This document shows, one piece after another, positions 45,693 to 59,629 of a DNA stretch of 64,000 nucleotides. The DNA is from Ianthella basta (taxonomy: Eukaryota > Porifera > Demospongiae > Verongiida > Ianthellidae), in assembly GCA_964019415.1 (NCBI GenBank), contig OZ025884.1, positions 456,001 to 520,000 of the forward strand, written 5' to 3'. A model generated the notes under the pieces. The model had not been told where the DNA came from, did not search any database, and saw only the letters and a list, made by a program, of their open reading frames with translations. Numbering within the stretch: position 1 is the first letter of the stretch; each line of letters opens with the position of its first letter. A program made the position numbers and the translations under genes.

Positions 45693-46087
45693 TGACCAGC
45701 ATCTGCTATTAGGTATAAAAAATGAACAGTGGGCCACACCGGTACCATTAGATATCTTGTTGTTTGAAATTATATATAACCAAGATGGAGGCAGTTTCAT
45801 CTTGCCTAGCTATATGATAGTTGAATTTTAAAGGTTAATGGGTATAACTAGCTGGCAACATATATAACTAGCTACTGTTATAAAATTTAAAGGGGTTTAG
45901 ACTAGTTAGCTAATTGTTATAATCACAGGATCTTTATATCCCATTCGTTATTCACTAAAAATTATTAGCATGCATCTACTTGTAATTACAACGAAAGAAT
46001 TTCACAAACCTGTTTACAAAATTGATCCTATATACGTACAACACACCAGCACAGTCCAGCACTGAGCATGCAAACCACTTCTAGCTA

Positions 46088-46321
46088 GTTATGAGTGGTT
46101 GGAATGCACAACACACTAACAATCATGTTTGTCATTTTTGGCGAACATGATTATTAGTGGCATGGCATCCATCTTGGCTTGGGGCCGCTTGCACCTGAGC
46201 ATCATGATTTTCAATTTACTTCGTGCAACTGTCAATCATAAATGTATGTACGTAGGTGCAACAGTTACCATGCAGCTAGAACTAATGAAGAGGGTTATCT
46301 TTATGAATTCATGACAAAATG
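46088..46321. repeat. Segment shared with 16068..16285
   Basis: Similar to the flank of copy A in the same orientation; a ryanodine receptor exon follows shortly after in both places, apart from the inserted elements in the first. Confidence 0.6.
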
Positions 46322-46408
46322 GCATGTCATGTGTCATGACACTTCTGACATGTGTCAGGACATGTCAGCCTATCATGATGCAGACACTCCTCAGCCTGTC
46401 TTCCTCAG

Positions 46409-46460
46409 GCTCTTTCTAATGCACCTCATAAAGAAGCTAGAGACAGAATTCACTGAACAG
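46409..46460 (+). pseudogene. Second ryanodine receptor C-terminal exon
   Basis: After ttcctcag it reads LFLMHLIKKLETEFTEQ and then a gttaac donor. It corresponds to 23767..23819, and here the reading frame is unbroken. No other exon was found beside it. Confidence 0.65.
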
Positions 46461-46897
46461 GTTAACTTTTGCAGATGTAACACTTGACATAACCTGCATT
46501 GACTTTTAATGCATGCAATGTTCATTTAATTTCTTTGGATTGTACTCACTGCAAATTTACTATGTCATTATTACAAAAGAGACATGCAACTAAGAAGTAA
46601 CTTACGTATATATAACACCACCTGTATATGTGTACACGATTACATTACATATCTATAATTATGTGTAACATACATTTAATATCAAATTATAAAATTGTAT
46701 ACTTAGGGTTTCAGTGAGCTGGCAGCCTCTTCTGTACGTTCCTTCTTTACGTCCTGCCACATGGGAGGCTTCCTTTCTAAAAACTCTGTCTGGAACTTTA
46801 ACAAATCCTCCAGTATCTCAAGAACCTTAGCTTCATCCAGTTCCAGCTCCACTTCAAATTTCATTTTCAGCTTTGCTTTTGCTTCCTTTGGTTTGAG

Positions 46898-46960
46898 GGC
46901 AACTGCTTGTGGTTTGAGGGCAACTGCTTGTGGTTTGAGGGCAACTGCTTCTGGTTTGTG
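46898..46960 (-). repeat. 21-bp coding tandem repeat, three copies
   Basis: Three near-identical units encode QAVALKP in the last exon of copy C. They lie in a lysine-rich tail that differs in A, B and C. Confidence 0.8.
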
Positions 46961-47593
46961 TTTCTGTCTCCTTTCAACTGCTGCCTTTGCTTGGTTAACA
47001 GGTCCTCTTGGGGGAAATTTCTTTTCATCCTTTCTATATACAACATACTTGCGATTCTTGCAGTGTGTAATGAGGTCGGCCCACAGTTCATCATAGGACA
47101 GAAGAGTTTGGTTCCCTGTACAATGAGAAATAACTACATGAATGTACGTACTATAGACTATAGTATTCATAGCAAAGATAGCTCACACTAACCAATGATA
47201 ACCAGTCCAAATCGAGCTCTGGTCAAGGCCACACACAGACGATGGCTGTCGGAAACAATTCCCAGATTGTCCCTGATCCACTGTGTGTCTGCCTGAACAA
47301 GTCTCTTGTCTTCAATCTCATGCAGAGGCTTGGACCTCACCATGGACAGGACAACAAAGTCGGCCTCACTACCTGTTGTTAACAGAAAGAGGAATAGTCA
47401 TACAGTAATGTATGCAAACGTGTATAGTTAGATTGCATGGCACAAATCAGTACGCATACATGTGAACACAAAGTTAACCGTGTACCTTCCATACATGTGA
47501 ACACAAAGTTAACCGTGTACCTTCACACACAGTTTTACACCTGTACACACAACCAATGTGACACAAGAGAAGCCAACACAACCTTATATATAT

Positions 47594-48585
47594 TATAGTA
47601 TGGTGATTGCGCAACTATAGGGAGTTAAGCATTGGCAGGTGGTCCTATATATGTGATATAGACCTGAAAAGAGGTCTGATATCACGATATCAAGCATCTG
47701 ATTGCACAACAGGTCTGATATCAAGAAATGTCATGAAACCAGAGCCAAATGTGTGTACTAAACAATGTCAGGCGAAGCAGTCTTACCATTTCACTGTGGC
47801 CATGACAATCAGTGCTGTGGAGAATCTTGACGCTTCAAGAAAAAAAACGCGACCGCAAATAATCGTCGCACTAAGGAAAGTCAGTTGGACAAGATACCAA
47901 AATACATGCGTAAAGGGACATATTCTAGGAACCGAGCACTGTGTCTGGCTCTGTTGCGCGAAACTATGGCGTGGAAGATGCACAGACACGGTCCATTGAG
48001 TGACTTCTTCAGATGACTAAAAACAAAGTCCAGCTGGATATCGTCTAAAGCTCACAAATGTGATTAAAATTGCTCCTTCTAGTTCTGAGTCCGCATTGAA
48101 GTCGGTGTTCCGCCAGAAAAGAAGCGTTTTCAGGACCCTCCATGCAGCACCCTGTCACGGCCACAACCAAAACTGCTGACTGTGCATTATTTTGAAATCG
48201 GTTCCCTGTAATCTCATTGGTCAGCGTGCTGCCAAAAGGCGCGCAGTATTCTCATTGGTCAGCCCTGAAGCCTGTTATGACGTCATGGAGGTGTCTACTG
48301 GATGCAATGGTGCCGTAGCCCGTTCCCAGAAGGAGCAGTGATGTAATGTAGGCGCTTATTGAATGCAAATGGCAGCGTCTCTGGAGAGGTCTGGCCTCGA
48401 TATTGCTGCAGAAGGTTCGTTCCTGTTGCGCGCTCACCATACTATATAAGACATATAGTACGGTAGGTCGGTCTATAGCCTCTATATAGGACCTCGGCGT
48501 TCATATTTACCTCGGCGCTTCGCGTCTCGGTAAATATGTAAGCGCCTCAGTCCTATATATCGGCTATAGACCCTACCGTACTATA
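47594..48585 (+). mobile_element. MITE, about 1 kb, copy 2
   Basis: Second copy of the element at 4071..5047, in the intron of copy C between the exons ending at 48639 and starting at 47372. It has the same tatagta(t/c)gg ends and terminal hairpin. It ends only about 50 bases from the splice donor of the copy C exon. Confidence 0.75.
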
Positions 48586-49172
48586 TGTATTACATATAAC
48601 ATAAACATACACCAAAATGCATAAGGTTGAGTTCATACCTTGACTAGCATCAATTGTCCTGACCATCCAATTTTCTTTCAAATTGCCCAATTTCTTTGTA
48701 ATAAGCAGCTTCTGTGCTCTGTAAGGAGTTATCACTGCAATAGTCGCTCCAGATCCAGTCATTGCATCTACAGCGTTTACTACCTCAACCTGAAGGGGGT
48801 TATAGATACACCACTAACTACAGTGAGAAAATGCAGGGTATAGACTGGTTAAGAGCAAGGGACTGGTACGTGTACAGTATGTGCAGGTATAGGCTGGGAA
48901 GTTGTGATGGGAGTAATAGTATACAGCATGTTAGCACGTGTACATTTGTGACAAAATGTCCCAGAACACTACTTGTCAAGATGCTCTGTTCACAAATTGC
49001 AAACACTATCTGCTGTAATTAAAGTTTGCTAAAATAGTTTTAGTAGTTGCCCAAAGTGGTCACTTGCAGCTGTACAAGTTGTACAACAAACAGCTACAAA
49101 TGACCACAAGTTAGCATAGTCTCTAAATGGTCTTTGATAGGAAAAATGCAAAATACACTATAATATAATTCA

Positions 49173-49570
49173 GTTTGTTTGTTTGTTTGTTTGTTCATTC
49201 ACAATTTGGGCAAAAACTACTGCACAGGGCGCCACCACACTCTCAGGGATTATACAGTGGGGCTCCAGAAGTGTCCTCCATGGGTTGAAATTGCCTGTCT
49301 TGCAGGTTTTGAATAGATATCCTTCAATTGCTGGTTTTCTGTTTGTGGCTGATGGCCATTTTACTAATTATCGCTCCTTGACTTCTGATTATCAGGTGGT
49401 GTGATTCGCTGTCGTCCAGCGATCAAATTTGAACTCAGCCATCATTATAGCAGCTACCCTCCATTGCGTACAAGGCAGATTCTATGAATCAGCCTGGGCC
49501 CAAGTGGCTGTTGTGAGACTTGCCACAGTAGAAGCCCGCCTTCGGCGGGCTTCTGCTGCACACTATAATA
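49173..49570 (+). repeat. Interspersed repeat with GCCCGCC hairpin end, copy 3
   Basis: Starts with (tttg)n, includes gattcgctgtcgtcc and ends gcccgccttcggcgggc and ctgctg. It lies in a copy C intron, between the exons at 49595 and 48789. Confidence 0.5.
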
Positions 49571-52500
49571 CAATTAATTTTGACGTGTACTCACAGTTTT
49601 GTCAGCTTCCCTCTCGTTCTTTTTGGAATTCTTCATTTCCTCCTTGCTTTCTTCATCTTCCTCAGTGCCAACAATATCACAGAAGACAATGGGCCCTGAA
49701 AGTACATGGCATTGCAATGGTATATTGCAGCTTACGCAGTATAGTGTATATGGCAGCATTGTGTGGGTGGTCTATATCAGCTATGTCTATTCGCAAACTA
49801 GCTGATACTTTTACTAAGGTGGCGGGTGCACCTAATTATCTCACTATTTAGTCATGATGTCATAATTGCATTCATAGTGCAGCAGGAAGTACGGTTGTCG
49901 ACAAGGTGACCTACATACACAGCCTAGAATTTGCCATTCGTGCCAGCGTCAAGACTACAATGTTCCAACTAAGCATATTAACGATTCTTCCGCCAAGTGT
50001 GCCCAATTGGCGAAGAAGAAGTGAGGAGGACCCAGGGCTACCCATCGCAAGCATTTTCAGTGATTGCACAATATCTCTGTTGCGATTGCAATAATAAAAC
50101 TTCATTTATTACACCTTATTCAATCATCTTTCAAGTTAGACTTCTGACACTTTCTAGCACACATCATTACCACGTAGTCCATGCACGTACTTGAGGATTT
50201 GTGGAAATTGTTGGTGTAGCGACTGCAATTGGCAAATTCCACACAAATTCATGACACAGGAAAATGTTTTTGCACTTCCTGATCAAAATTGGAAAAAAAC
50301 ACGTACGAACATCTACTCTATCAAGAAATGTATATATGCAAAAGCGCAAGGTCGTAGATGCAAATTACAAGGAAACAGGCGTAATAAACATGGTTTAGGT
50401 GATCGTCAGCAAAACTGTCCTTATCAGCTACCTCAACTAGCCAAAGAGGCAGCCTTCCTGCTACGTCTAGTTCAGGTATAGTAGAAACAGTGTAGAAAGT
50501 AAGAAGTAGCTAGTAGATACACTGCAATAGTTATGTGGGTAATAAAGTCTTCATGTTCTTTTAACTAAAAAGGAGCACCCGCCCCCTTAAAGTCTTTAAT
50601 CCCTTATTCCACATTGATAGTACTCATCGTGTTAACAGGAAACATCGGTCATTTGCATGCAGTTACAACAAGGACATGTTCACCAACCTGCTGATTTTGG
50701 CAGCCAGAACTCATTAATTGGGAACCTGTTCTCAGTACATTTAGTGATCAGTGGTTCCTCATAGAAAGTATCAGATGGGAACTCACAAATAGCTGGCACC
50801 TGTATACAGTGAGGGTGGTGAAAGTGCAAAGTGCTAGTGTGCATAAGTAGCATGGTGTAACCAACTGTATGCATGCAGCATTGAATGAGAATAGACAGCA
50901 CTTCAACACAGTATTGTATACGTAGTACGTACGTTAGTCTATAGAAACCGCGAATAATACCAAATGCTAATCTCAAGTTTACCATTTTTTCCCAATTCTA
51001 GTTACTCCCCTTACCATGTATGTCAATGAGAAGCTCTGTCACTAACCATTCGGTACTGCTTCAACAGTTGATGAAAGTTTGGACACCCTTTAGGGTACTT
51101 CTTCCGAAAGAGGCGTGCATACCTCTCAAACAGAGAAACTGCCAGTCCATTCGCTGCAGCCTCTTTGCACTGCACCACGGGCTGCAGCTGCATGTGGTCA
51201 CCGATCAGCACAGCCTGTTCAGCTTCAGAAAGAGCTAAAATTGCTTCAGGCTCTGTGGTCATTGCAGCTTCATCAATGATGCACTGAATGGGGGAGACAT
51301 TGCTGCGAAAGCGCAGCCCAGAGGTCTCATTGCATGTGCAGAGAATGATGTCAAAGTCTCCTGTCTTAATGACCTCTTCCTCTGCGTTGCGAATCCACTC
51401 ACGGTACTCAAACCGGTCATCTGCAATGGGAATGAAACCTTCCTCATGCAGCTTTCTAAACTCTTCTTCTTTATGCTTTATTTTCTCCTTGTATGAAGAT
51501 CGTGTGCGCACTAAATGGTGAAGAGAGTAACGCTTGAGGTTTTCTTGAATATCAAATTCAACAGGTTTTCCAAAAAGATCCTCTTCATAGTAAGGATGAT
51601 CGTGATACTGCTTCTCAATTCCCTTTCCATACAGCCGCAGAATACGAAGACGGTCTGCCTGCGAAGTGCTAGCAATACCATTCAGATGATCTGTGTAAGT
51701 AAGCAAGATTCAGTGAATCCTTTCAAGATATGTACCTATGACACTTAATGCACATCAGCTTGCATTGCATACCCAGCACAACGTCCACAGAAGGATTGGA
51801 TGGCCCACAGTACAAAACACACTTCAGGGGGGGTAGGCCTGATGGGCCATTCACTTCAGATTGCTCCACTTCCTCGTCAGCTTCTGCTTCTCTGCGTTTC
51901 ATCTCTCGATTCAGAAGGGCAAAGGCATAGGCAATGTGTGCTCCTGTGATGCTCTTTCCAGTACCTGTGGAATGTTTGTACTTTCAGAGCACTAGCACAG
52001 GTGTAGACATTCACAAGCATTACCTGGAGGCCCTTGGATAAGCTGGAAGCGGTTCATCAGAGCAGACAAAAGTGTCTTGGTCTGGATGTCATTAAGCTCT
52101 CTCGCAGAGTCGTCCCAATGACGCAAGACAAATCTGTTCTCTAAAAGCAGTTTCTTAATGGTTTCAGCACTGAATACAGCTGTGCATATGACAAGGTGTG
52201 TGATGCAATTGTGATAAGAGCACAGAACAGAGCATGTCATTAGAGCTGCATGAATGATGAAAGTAGTGAAAATCATGTATCATCTGCAAAGTATTCCACA
52301 GTTCAGTACATACATTTACACACTTACACAGAGATTGAGGCCCCACAAGTCTATCCAGGCGGCCAAGTGCCACATCTGTTACAAGGCGATCTTTGTGATG
52401 CAGCATTCGAAAGGCTTGGTACACCTTCCTGTGTTTATGATGAGAAGAAACCATACAATCGCATGCATAACTGCTTTGAGACACACCATCATATGTACTG

Positions 52501-55500
52501 CACGTATGTATAACTATACATTACGAGTTGCTTGTGTGTATGTATCTCTGAGTGTAGTGTACAATGTAAGCTAATGCAAGTGATGATTCAAAGTGTGGCT
52601 AGTGGAACCATGCCCTTGTTCTGTATACTGGCCCTGCAATTAAAGGTATATTTTCGTTTACCATGATAGTTATGTCACAGGTAGTCCATTACCATACATA
52701 AAGCGAGGGAGGGACAAATTGTCATCAGCAGGTCAGGTTGGCTCGAGGCTGAAACTCTACATTAGAATATAGGCCCCAAGTCTAATGCTGGCTGGTAGCA
52801 CATTTCCTTTTTCTTGAAATTGTGACTTACATTAGGTACATAACTCATGTGTTGTACCTGTTGCAATGGACACTAGCGACTAAGAAGCTATTTTAACATG
52901 TACACCTATCACAATGGTTATATTGGTGACAGGCATGGAACATAGGTACAAATCAACCAGCTTTGTGACTCAGTATTCCAATTGTCATATCCTTCCCATG
53001 AACCAATGAAATGAATATGGGTAACATGCTTATTCACCTGTGTGGCAGGAACATCTGAAACAGCTGCATCTCACAGCGAGGCTTCTTCTTCTCCAGCACA
53101 TCTTTCATCAGTGGAGACAAACGAGCATTGTGGCGTCCAACCACCTTGAACTTGGCCTGTTATAATAACAAGAACCTGCTTTAAATTAAAAGAAACCGTA
53201 CGATGACTAGCCCAAAGATGTTTACAAAAGAACATTCACTTCACTATTGGAGCATTAATTGCTTCTCTACCTTATTGCACTGGATAAGTGACCAATACAA
53301 TGTTTACACTCCTACTGTATATATTTTCAATTTGACCACCAGACATGTGCCTGACAGAAATCTTTATTTAAATGACTGGTTGCCATGAATGAGAGGTTAT
53401 CAGTGTAGGTAGATTTGTTCATACTGCTTCAGGCACATCTGTACAGGCTTGTTACCCAGCAGATATCCTACGTATGATGGCTGTAGTGAGAAGGAATTAA
53501 AGTCCATTGCACACAACCACCTGGAAGTGCAACTGTTACAGCTGATCTGCAGATACACAGGTTAAAACTGGCATAATTATACCTCTCACAGCTGGCTCTC
53601 TTCCCCTTGCATTTTAGATGAAAGAATATTCTCGAGTCCTTTGCTTGTGTATTCCACACAAGAACAACCCTAAGTATTTACATACACCCTGCTTCGGGGT
53701 TCGAGACCTATCAATCACAGTATGGAAAAGGTTGTCCAACTAAACGTTAACACCTCTGTGTAAGAATCATGTTAATTTGCCAAGTAGACAACCTAACTGG
53801 GCAACATTTAAGGTATATGTACATAGTTCATGCAGGCTCATTATAGGGGCATACATGCATGCATACACATATGCATATACTGTACTTAGTGCTGTCATCA
53901 CCTTGTGTGTGATGTTACAGTCGTAACATGACACCCAATGAGAATGACATGCTGGCTACCACATGTGTACGTACGTACATCATTTCTGACTGTGAAGTGT
54001 CTCAAAATCACATCTTGTTACACCACTTGCAATTAGATCATGCATGCCATTTGAAAATTGCCATTTGAAACCAACTGTGTCCAGGTGCCAAGTAACTTAC
54101 ATGCTCATTGACATACATACGTACCATAATGTCATTCTTGATTACTCTCTCCTCTAAAGTCATCCTGATATCCTCTTTCTCCTCATTGTCCTCCAACTTT
54201 CTCACACTGTCCACCACCATGTGCATCACAGTGCGAACATGATTGTCTGTGGCACCTGGATAAAGGTGTTCTTTGTGCTTTTCCAGCAGAGCACGGTCCT
54301 CTTCTTTGTCCTCTTTCAGTTCCACGTCAAAGCGAAAGCAGGCAAAGTAGCCCGGTTCAATAGGGAAGATGTCCTGCAGGGTTGCTAAAAACTCCTTTGG
54401 TAAGATGGCCCAGATGTCCCCTACAGGTTCATAGAATTCTTCACTGGTGCAGTCCGGAGGAATATGGAAGGCACTAAAATTCAACTCAAAATCGGTGAAA
54501 ATGTATTGGTCTGTGCCATTGACACTAGTATATGCTGCTTCAGCAAGAAACAGCTCTGCCCAAATCCTGGAGTACGTTTTGTATGAAGAGTATTGAGCTG
54601 TAGGAGACTCTGCAAATGCACAACGTGTGAAGCATGATAAGATATCTGATTTATGTTGAAGGCAAATGCGCACGTCTGAGTTTAATTCAAGGAGTTGAGG
54701 CTTTGGAGTCAGGACATACTCATTCATGTCAGTTCTGAGCCATACATTAGCCACTTGGCATGGGGTAAGAACAAATGGCACTTTAAGAATGAAAAGTGGT
54801 GCTCCCTTGATTTCCTCTTCTGTTGGACTGCTTGGCGCTTGAGATGATTCAGCAACTGGTGCTTCTCTAATGATTTCTTGGTGAAGAAAATGTCTAAGAC
54901 GGTGTGCATCTTTCTCCTATGGATTCTTCAAAAACCCTGTAGCTTCATGCCAATCTTTCTCAGATAGGGACACCGTCGATGGCTTATAGTGAGGCGCAAT
55001 ACAGCTCTTGGCTAGCCCCCTTCCATTGCGATAAAATACTGCCATTGATGCAGTTTCTGCTGCTTCCTCTGATTCATCAGTTGGATCATGCGATTGTGGA
55101 AGGAAGGTATAGCGCAAATTTGACAGCATATGGCACGGTTTATCCACGCATGTGACTTTAGCAGTGTAGAGCACAAATTTCGCTTTTTTGGAACTTGTTA
55201 CATATTTTGTCTCAATGGCTTGCACAGAGGGAACACTCTGTAGAACAGGGTCGGGGTAACACAGCTGAATGTTGCCATTCTTCATCTCCTTCACGAAGGC
55301 CTCCACACGGATGGATGACCACTGACCATGGATGGCAAGATTAAGTGATGTCACAGATGAATCATACTTTTTGCTATTAACAGCAGCCACATTGCAGCAT
55401 CTTACAACAGTAGACAAGTTGTCCGTTAGTCTACTTGGCTCTGCCTCTGCTGCGCCATCCTTGGAGTCTCCTTGCTTTTGTATTGCCCTTAGTAGCAGGT

Positions 55501-58097
55501 ACTGAACATATATGTCAAAGACATTGTCAAAGGGACATGAATATGGAGATACAATACTTTGGAGACTGTGGTGTCTGCCACCTGCCTCTTCAATCAAGTC
55601 TACTATTGGTCGCACCTGGACTTGCTTCGATTTTGAGGCTATCCTTTTCACTACAAACTCCTCTCTTGGTAGTGCCTCCCTGATGTATGCTTCCAACACA
55701 GCAAGCTGAGGGTGATAGTGAGGCAGCATGAGGAGTTGCTGCAAAGCCATAATATCAAACCTCTTGAGTGCACTGAGCAATTTGTCAAACTTCACATTTG
55801 TCCATGTGAAGTCAAATCCTTGCTGAACATCAGCACTCCTTGCCATCCATTGATACAGAGGAATTACATTCAACAAGAAAGCAAATTCATCGCAAATCTT
55901 CTGAATGCTTTCTTGAGGTGATTGAGGCTGAACTTTCAAGAGGGTTGTGGAGCGGAAGGCAGTGCCAATTGATTTGGCAGCTTCCCAACTTGCACAGGTT
56001 AGCAACTCATGGAGTAGTTTCCATGCTTCTAGGTACATAAATGCTTCGGGGACTTGTTGTAACTCCGGGTAACCTCTGTAGCCTTGCCGCATAAAGCACA
56101 AATGATCTGACACAAAGTACAAGGCTGTTACCATTTCCCACAGTGGCAAAGCAGAATCAGTAATCTTTTTCTGCAACAGTTCAGGAACCTGAGCACCACT
56201 GAAGAGAATCTTGAGCATGCCTTCAAGTTCATCCATCTCCAGCATGACACTGCAACTTACAGTTGACTCTTCGAAAGGATTGAATGCCAATTCAATGTTC
56301 TGAGGCTTAGCTAGCACTTCTCTGGACTTGATCAACTCCCCTATACCCGGTGAGCGCACCTCAACAGTGAATGTAATAGTCTTCTGCACGCCACCATTAG
56401 AAAAGGAAAGACCCTGAACCATGTCTTTTGGTAAAGTGGGGTGATATTCGTTCTGATACTGATCTAACACTCCAGCCCAGCGTTTGAATGTAGCTTTATT
56501 GAACTCTTCAGACTGTGCTACCAGGTCGGCTACATTGCAAACATGGATCCCAACAACACATACATCAGCTCCCATAAAATCCACTGACAGGGCCACACTG
56601 GAGTGGCCGCCTCGAGACACAATCCCAATGGCAGTAGTGCAGGCAGCAGGAAGACTCTCTTCAACATCCACTCCATTCAGCTTAAGGTCACTGTCTGGGG
56701 CTGGTACCTGGTACTGAATAGCCAGCACCTTGTTTGCATACAGCTCACTGATGCCTTTTGGCAGTGCCGCCACAACAGCCCCTAAAGGATATCGGTGTTC
56801 CCATGACCAACACAATGGCTGGACAACGAACAGGAGAAGTGAAGCCACCTCATTTGAAATTATGTAGCTAATCTTGGGAACTTGATTAGGTTTGAGGTGT
56901 GCAGGGTCGAACAATAGCACATACTGTTCTCTTTTCTCCTGATCCTTCTCGAATCCCTCTCCAGTGATAGAACCTTCAAACACGCTCCTTGCAATGTAGG
57001 GCAGGTTGATTAGTCGTGGACTCTTCTTGTCCACAGGGCTGAATACACTACTACTTAGTCTATCCACCTCACAAATATGAGGTCCAACAAAACCTTGCTC
57101 CTCTATGGTGTGAACTGCACCATACCTTCTGCTGTGGTCAAGGACTCTGACATTCACTAGAGCTCCATCAAAAGCGCAACGCCTATTCTCCACACCCTTA
57201 ACCTGAAGTGGCTTCTGTTTAGGGTCAACTGGAACTGCAGTGCACTGATATTGTGTGTCTTGCCACAAGCGGCATTGGATTACAGGCGTTCCTGGTGGGA
57301 GTCGTGCATCTGTAGGTGGTTGGTGCACAGGTTGTGAGCTACCACACCTCCAAGAAAATTGACCACCAGTAGCATTAAGTTTTAGCTTAGCATACTGGTC
57401 CTCAAAACACTTATTGTAAACAGAGAGTATGCTGTCTGCAGTGCTTCCTTCAATTTGGCCCAACTTCAACAGCCCTTCATTTGCTCTCTCAAACATTATG
57501 CCTTCAAGCTCCAGTAATCTAGTGTTCTGCTCTAGTGCAAGCTGTCTGGATTCCTGTCTCTGGAGATTTAAATCATCAGACAAAACTAGCGAGCTGCACT
57601 GCAAGCAGTGGTAGAAGAATGTCTGCCAACATTTTGTTACGGGCATGAATTTTCCTTGTGAGTCAGGTACATCCCTTACATTAGCCAAATGCCTCTCTAT
57701 CTCCATAAGGCGAAAAGGGTTCCCAAAGGCCATGACGAGTGAGCGTGCCCGTGTGATCACTGTATTAAACACATATTGGTCGCACAGGCTCTTGACAGGG
57801 TCCCTGGTGGCACAGCTCTCATCCACAGCCTCACTTGTGCAAATAAATACGCCCCTGAACTCACGACCTGCAAAAAGTTAAGACATGCATACATGTGCAT
57901 ATGTACTATAAGAATTATATGACAGAAATTACACAAGTGGCCCACTCCACACAATATGTATCATGCACAATTATACTAAGTCTTACTATAATATGCATCC
58001 ATGCATCCATGCAGGTTAGGGTTAGGGAGTAGTTAGAGTTAGGAAGACTAACCAAGCAGCCATCCACGTATACCTACGCAAGTCACTCTATATAATT

Positions 58098-58240
58098 TGA
58101 AGTTGGCTTTGAGTGCTTACACGATATATGGTACTCAGTGCAGGGGTCTCATTACGTGATAAAGCTAAGCACGCAATGAGACTCCCGCACCTCAAACCAT
58201 AAATCGCGTAAAGCACTCATAGCCGACTTTAAGTTACATA
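58098..58240. mobile_element. Palindromic MITE in copy C intron
   Basis: About 140 bp forming an almost complete hairpin: agttggctttgagtgctta pairs with the complement of taaagcactcatagccgact, and ggggtctcattacgtg with cacgcaatgagactccc. Confidence 0.7.
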
Positions 58241-58732
58241 ATTATAATATATAATCATAAATGCACACTGTCAATGTAAAGAAAACTCTACCTTGGATAT
58301 CATAAGCCACATGGCACTGTACTCTACTCAAGTGAGCAGCTCTGGCATACTTTTTCCACAGGTGCTCCTACAAACATGGACAGTGAAAGTATGCAATTAT
58401 GCACAATTATGCTTGCATATATCTTTGACAATTGAGATTATCACAAGGTCCAACTAGAGTACTCATAAAGTACATACCCCTCGCAGGATAGCTATAGCTA
58501 TCTAGCACTATAGAAGTGAAAGTGTAAACAAGGAGAGAGGAATGAAAGCATTAAGTGTATAGCTATAATGTATGACATACTAGCTATGAAACACATGGAC
58601 ACTGGGTTCATACTGTATACATAGTTAGTACAGTGCAAGTAACACTAGAATGCAGTGACCTATTAAATCTGTGTAGCTAGCTAATCTGTGTAGCTAGCTA
58701 ATCTGTGTAGCTAGCTATAGATATAGCTTTTC

Positions 58733-58914
58733 CAGTGGCGGATCTAGGGTTTCCAAAAGGGGTGTTCTAAAGTAGTTAGGTGCACACACAGTGCCCCTGA
58801 TATATGACCACCGCAACTGTCTGGTCTAAAAACTGCCCAAAATCCTACACAAGACTAGCAAAAGGCTGGTTCCTCTGCACCCCTGAATCCCCGGGCCCTC
58901 TAGATCCACCACCG
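58733..58914. mobile_element. hAT-type MITE
   Basis: Ends cagtggcggatctagg and ctagatccaccaccg, the inverted ends of a MITE type that is common in invertebrates. No coding capacity. Confidence 0.65.
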
Positions 58915-59037
58915 TTTTCTACTGTAGTGTAAGTGGTGAATTTCTATTTTGTATGTTGGGCAGAACAGTCTATGACCATATAGTGTGGAACAATACCAAG
59001 AAGTAGTATAGCTGCCTGCGAAGTATCCACAATGCGT

Positions 59038-59079
<42 letters not shown>

Positions 59080-59629
59080 CTGCCTACTGTTTGGGCTCCG
59101 CCATTTCACATTCCTGGCAGAAAATGGTGGCCCACAGAAAGCATCACTTAGTCGGCAAATGCTGCAAACACCAGTGGATTGAATCAATTTGAAGGAGCTG
59201 GAGCCAGTTTTCCACCAGTGGCAACCCCTACGTGGCGCTTACAAGTAGCGCAGGTGCCTTGATGTTGAGATATGCCGAATTTGTGTTGACAACGAGAACG
59301 ACAACAACAACGTCAGAACCGATCACTTTACCCCTTGCGCAATCGCACAGGGTAATGAATCCGTGCAGACACTATTGAGTGTTTCACAAAGTGCAACTTC
59401 TCTACAGTCAAAACTGACATCATTTCTTCCAATCATGTCTAATTTTCACGAGTAAGGTTAGTGTGGATAGCTGCCTATCTATACAATAAGGTTAAAGGTT
59501 AGTGCCTATATACAATAACTGCAAGGGGGCACTTACATACACATATACATACGGTACATTTGGGTACACTTGAAGGTGGTGTGCATTAAAGTCAAATCTA
59601 TGCACCTGTGTACACATACAGGGGCTCAC
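58915..59629. other. Copy C intron with (AT)n
   Basis: Contains (TA)n at about 59040..59079. The remainder holds no exon that I can support. Confidence 0.5.

Noticed and set aside
45544..45831. Plus-strand frame of 94 codons at the copy D relic
   Set aside because: The minus strand shows helicase homology and splice sites; the plus-strand frame has none.
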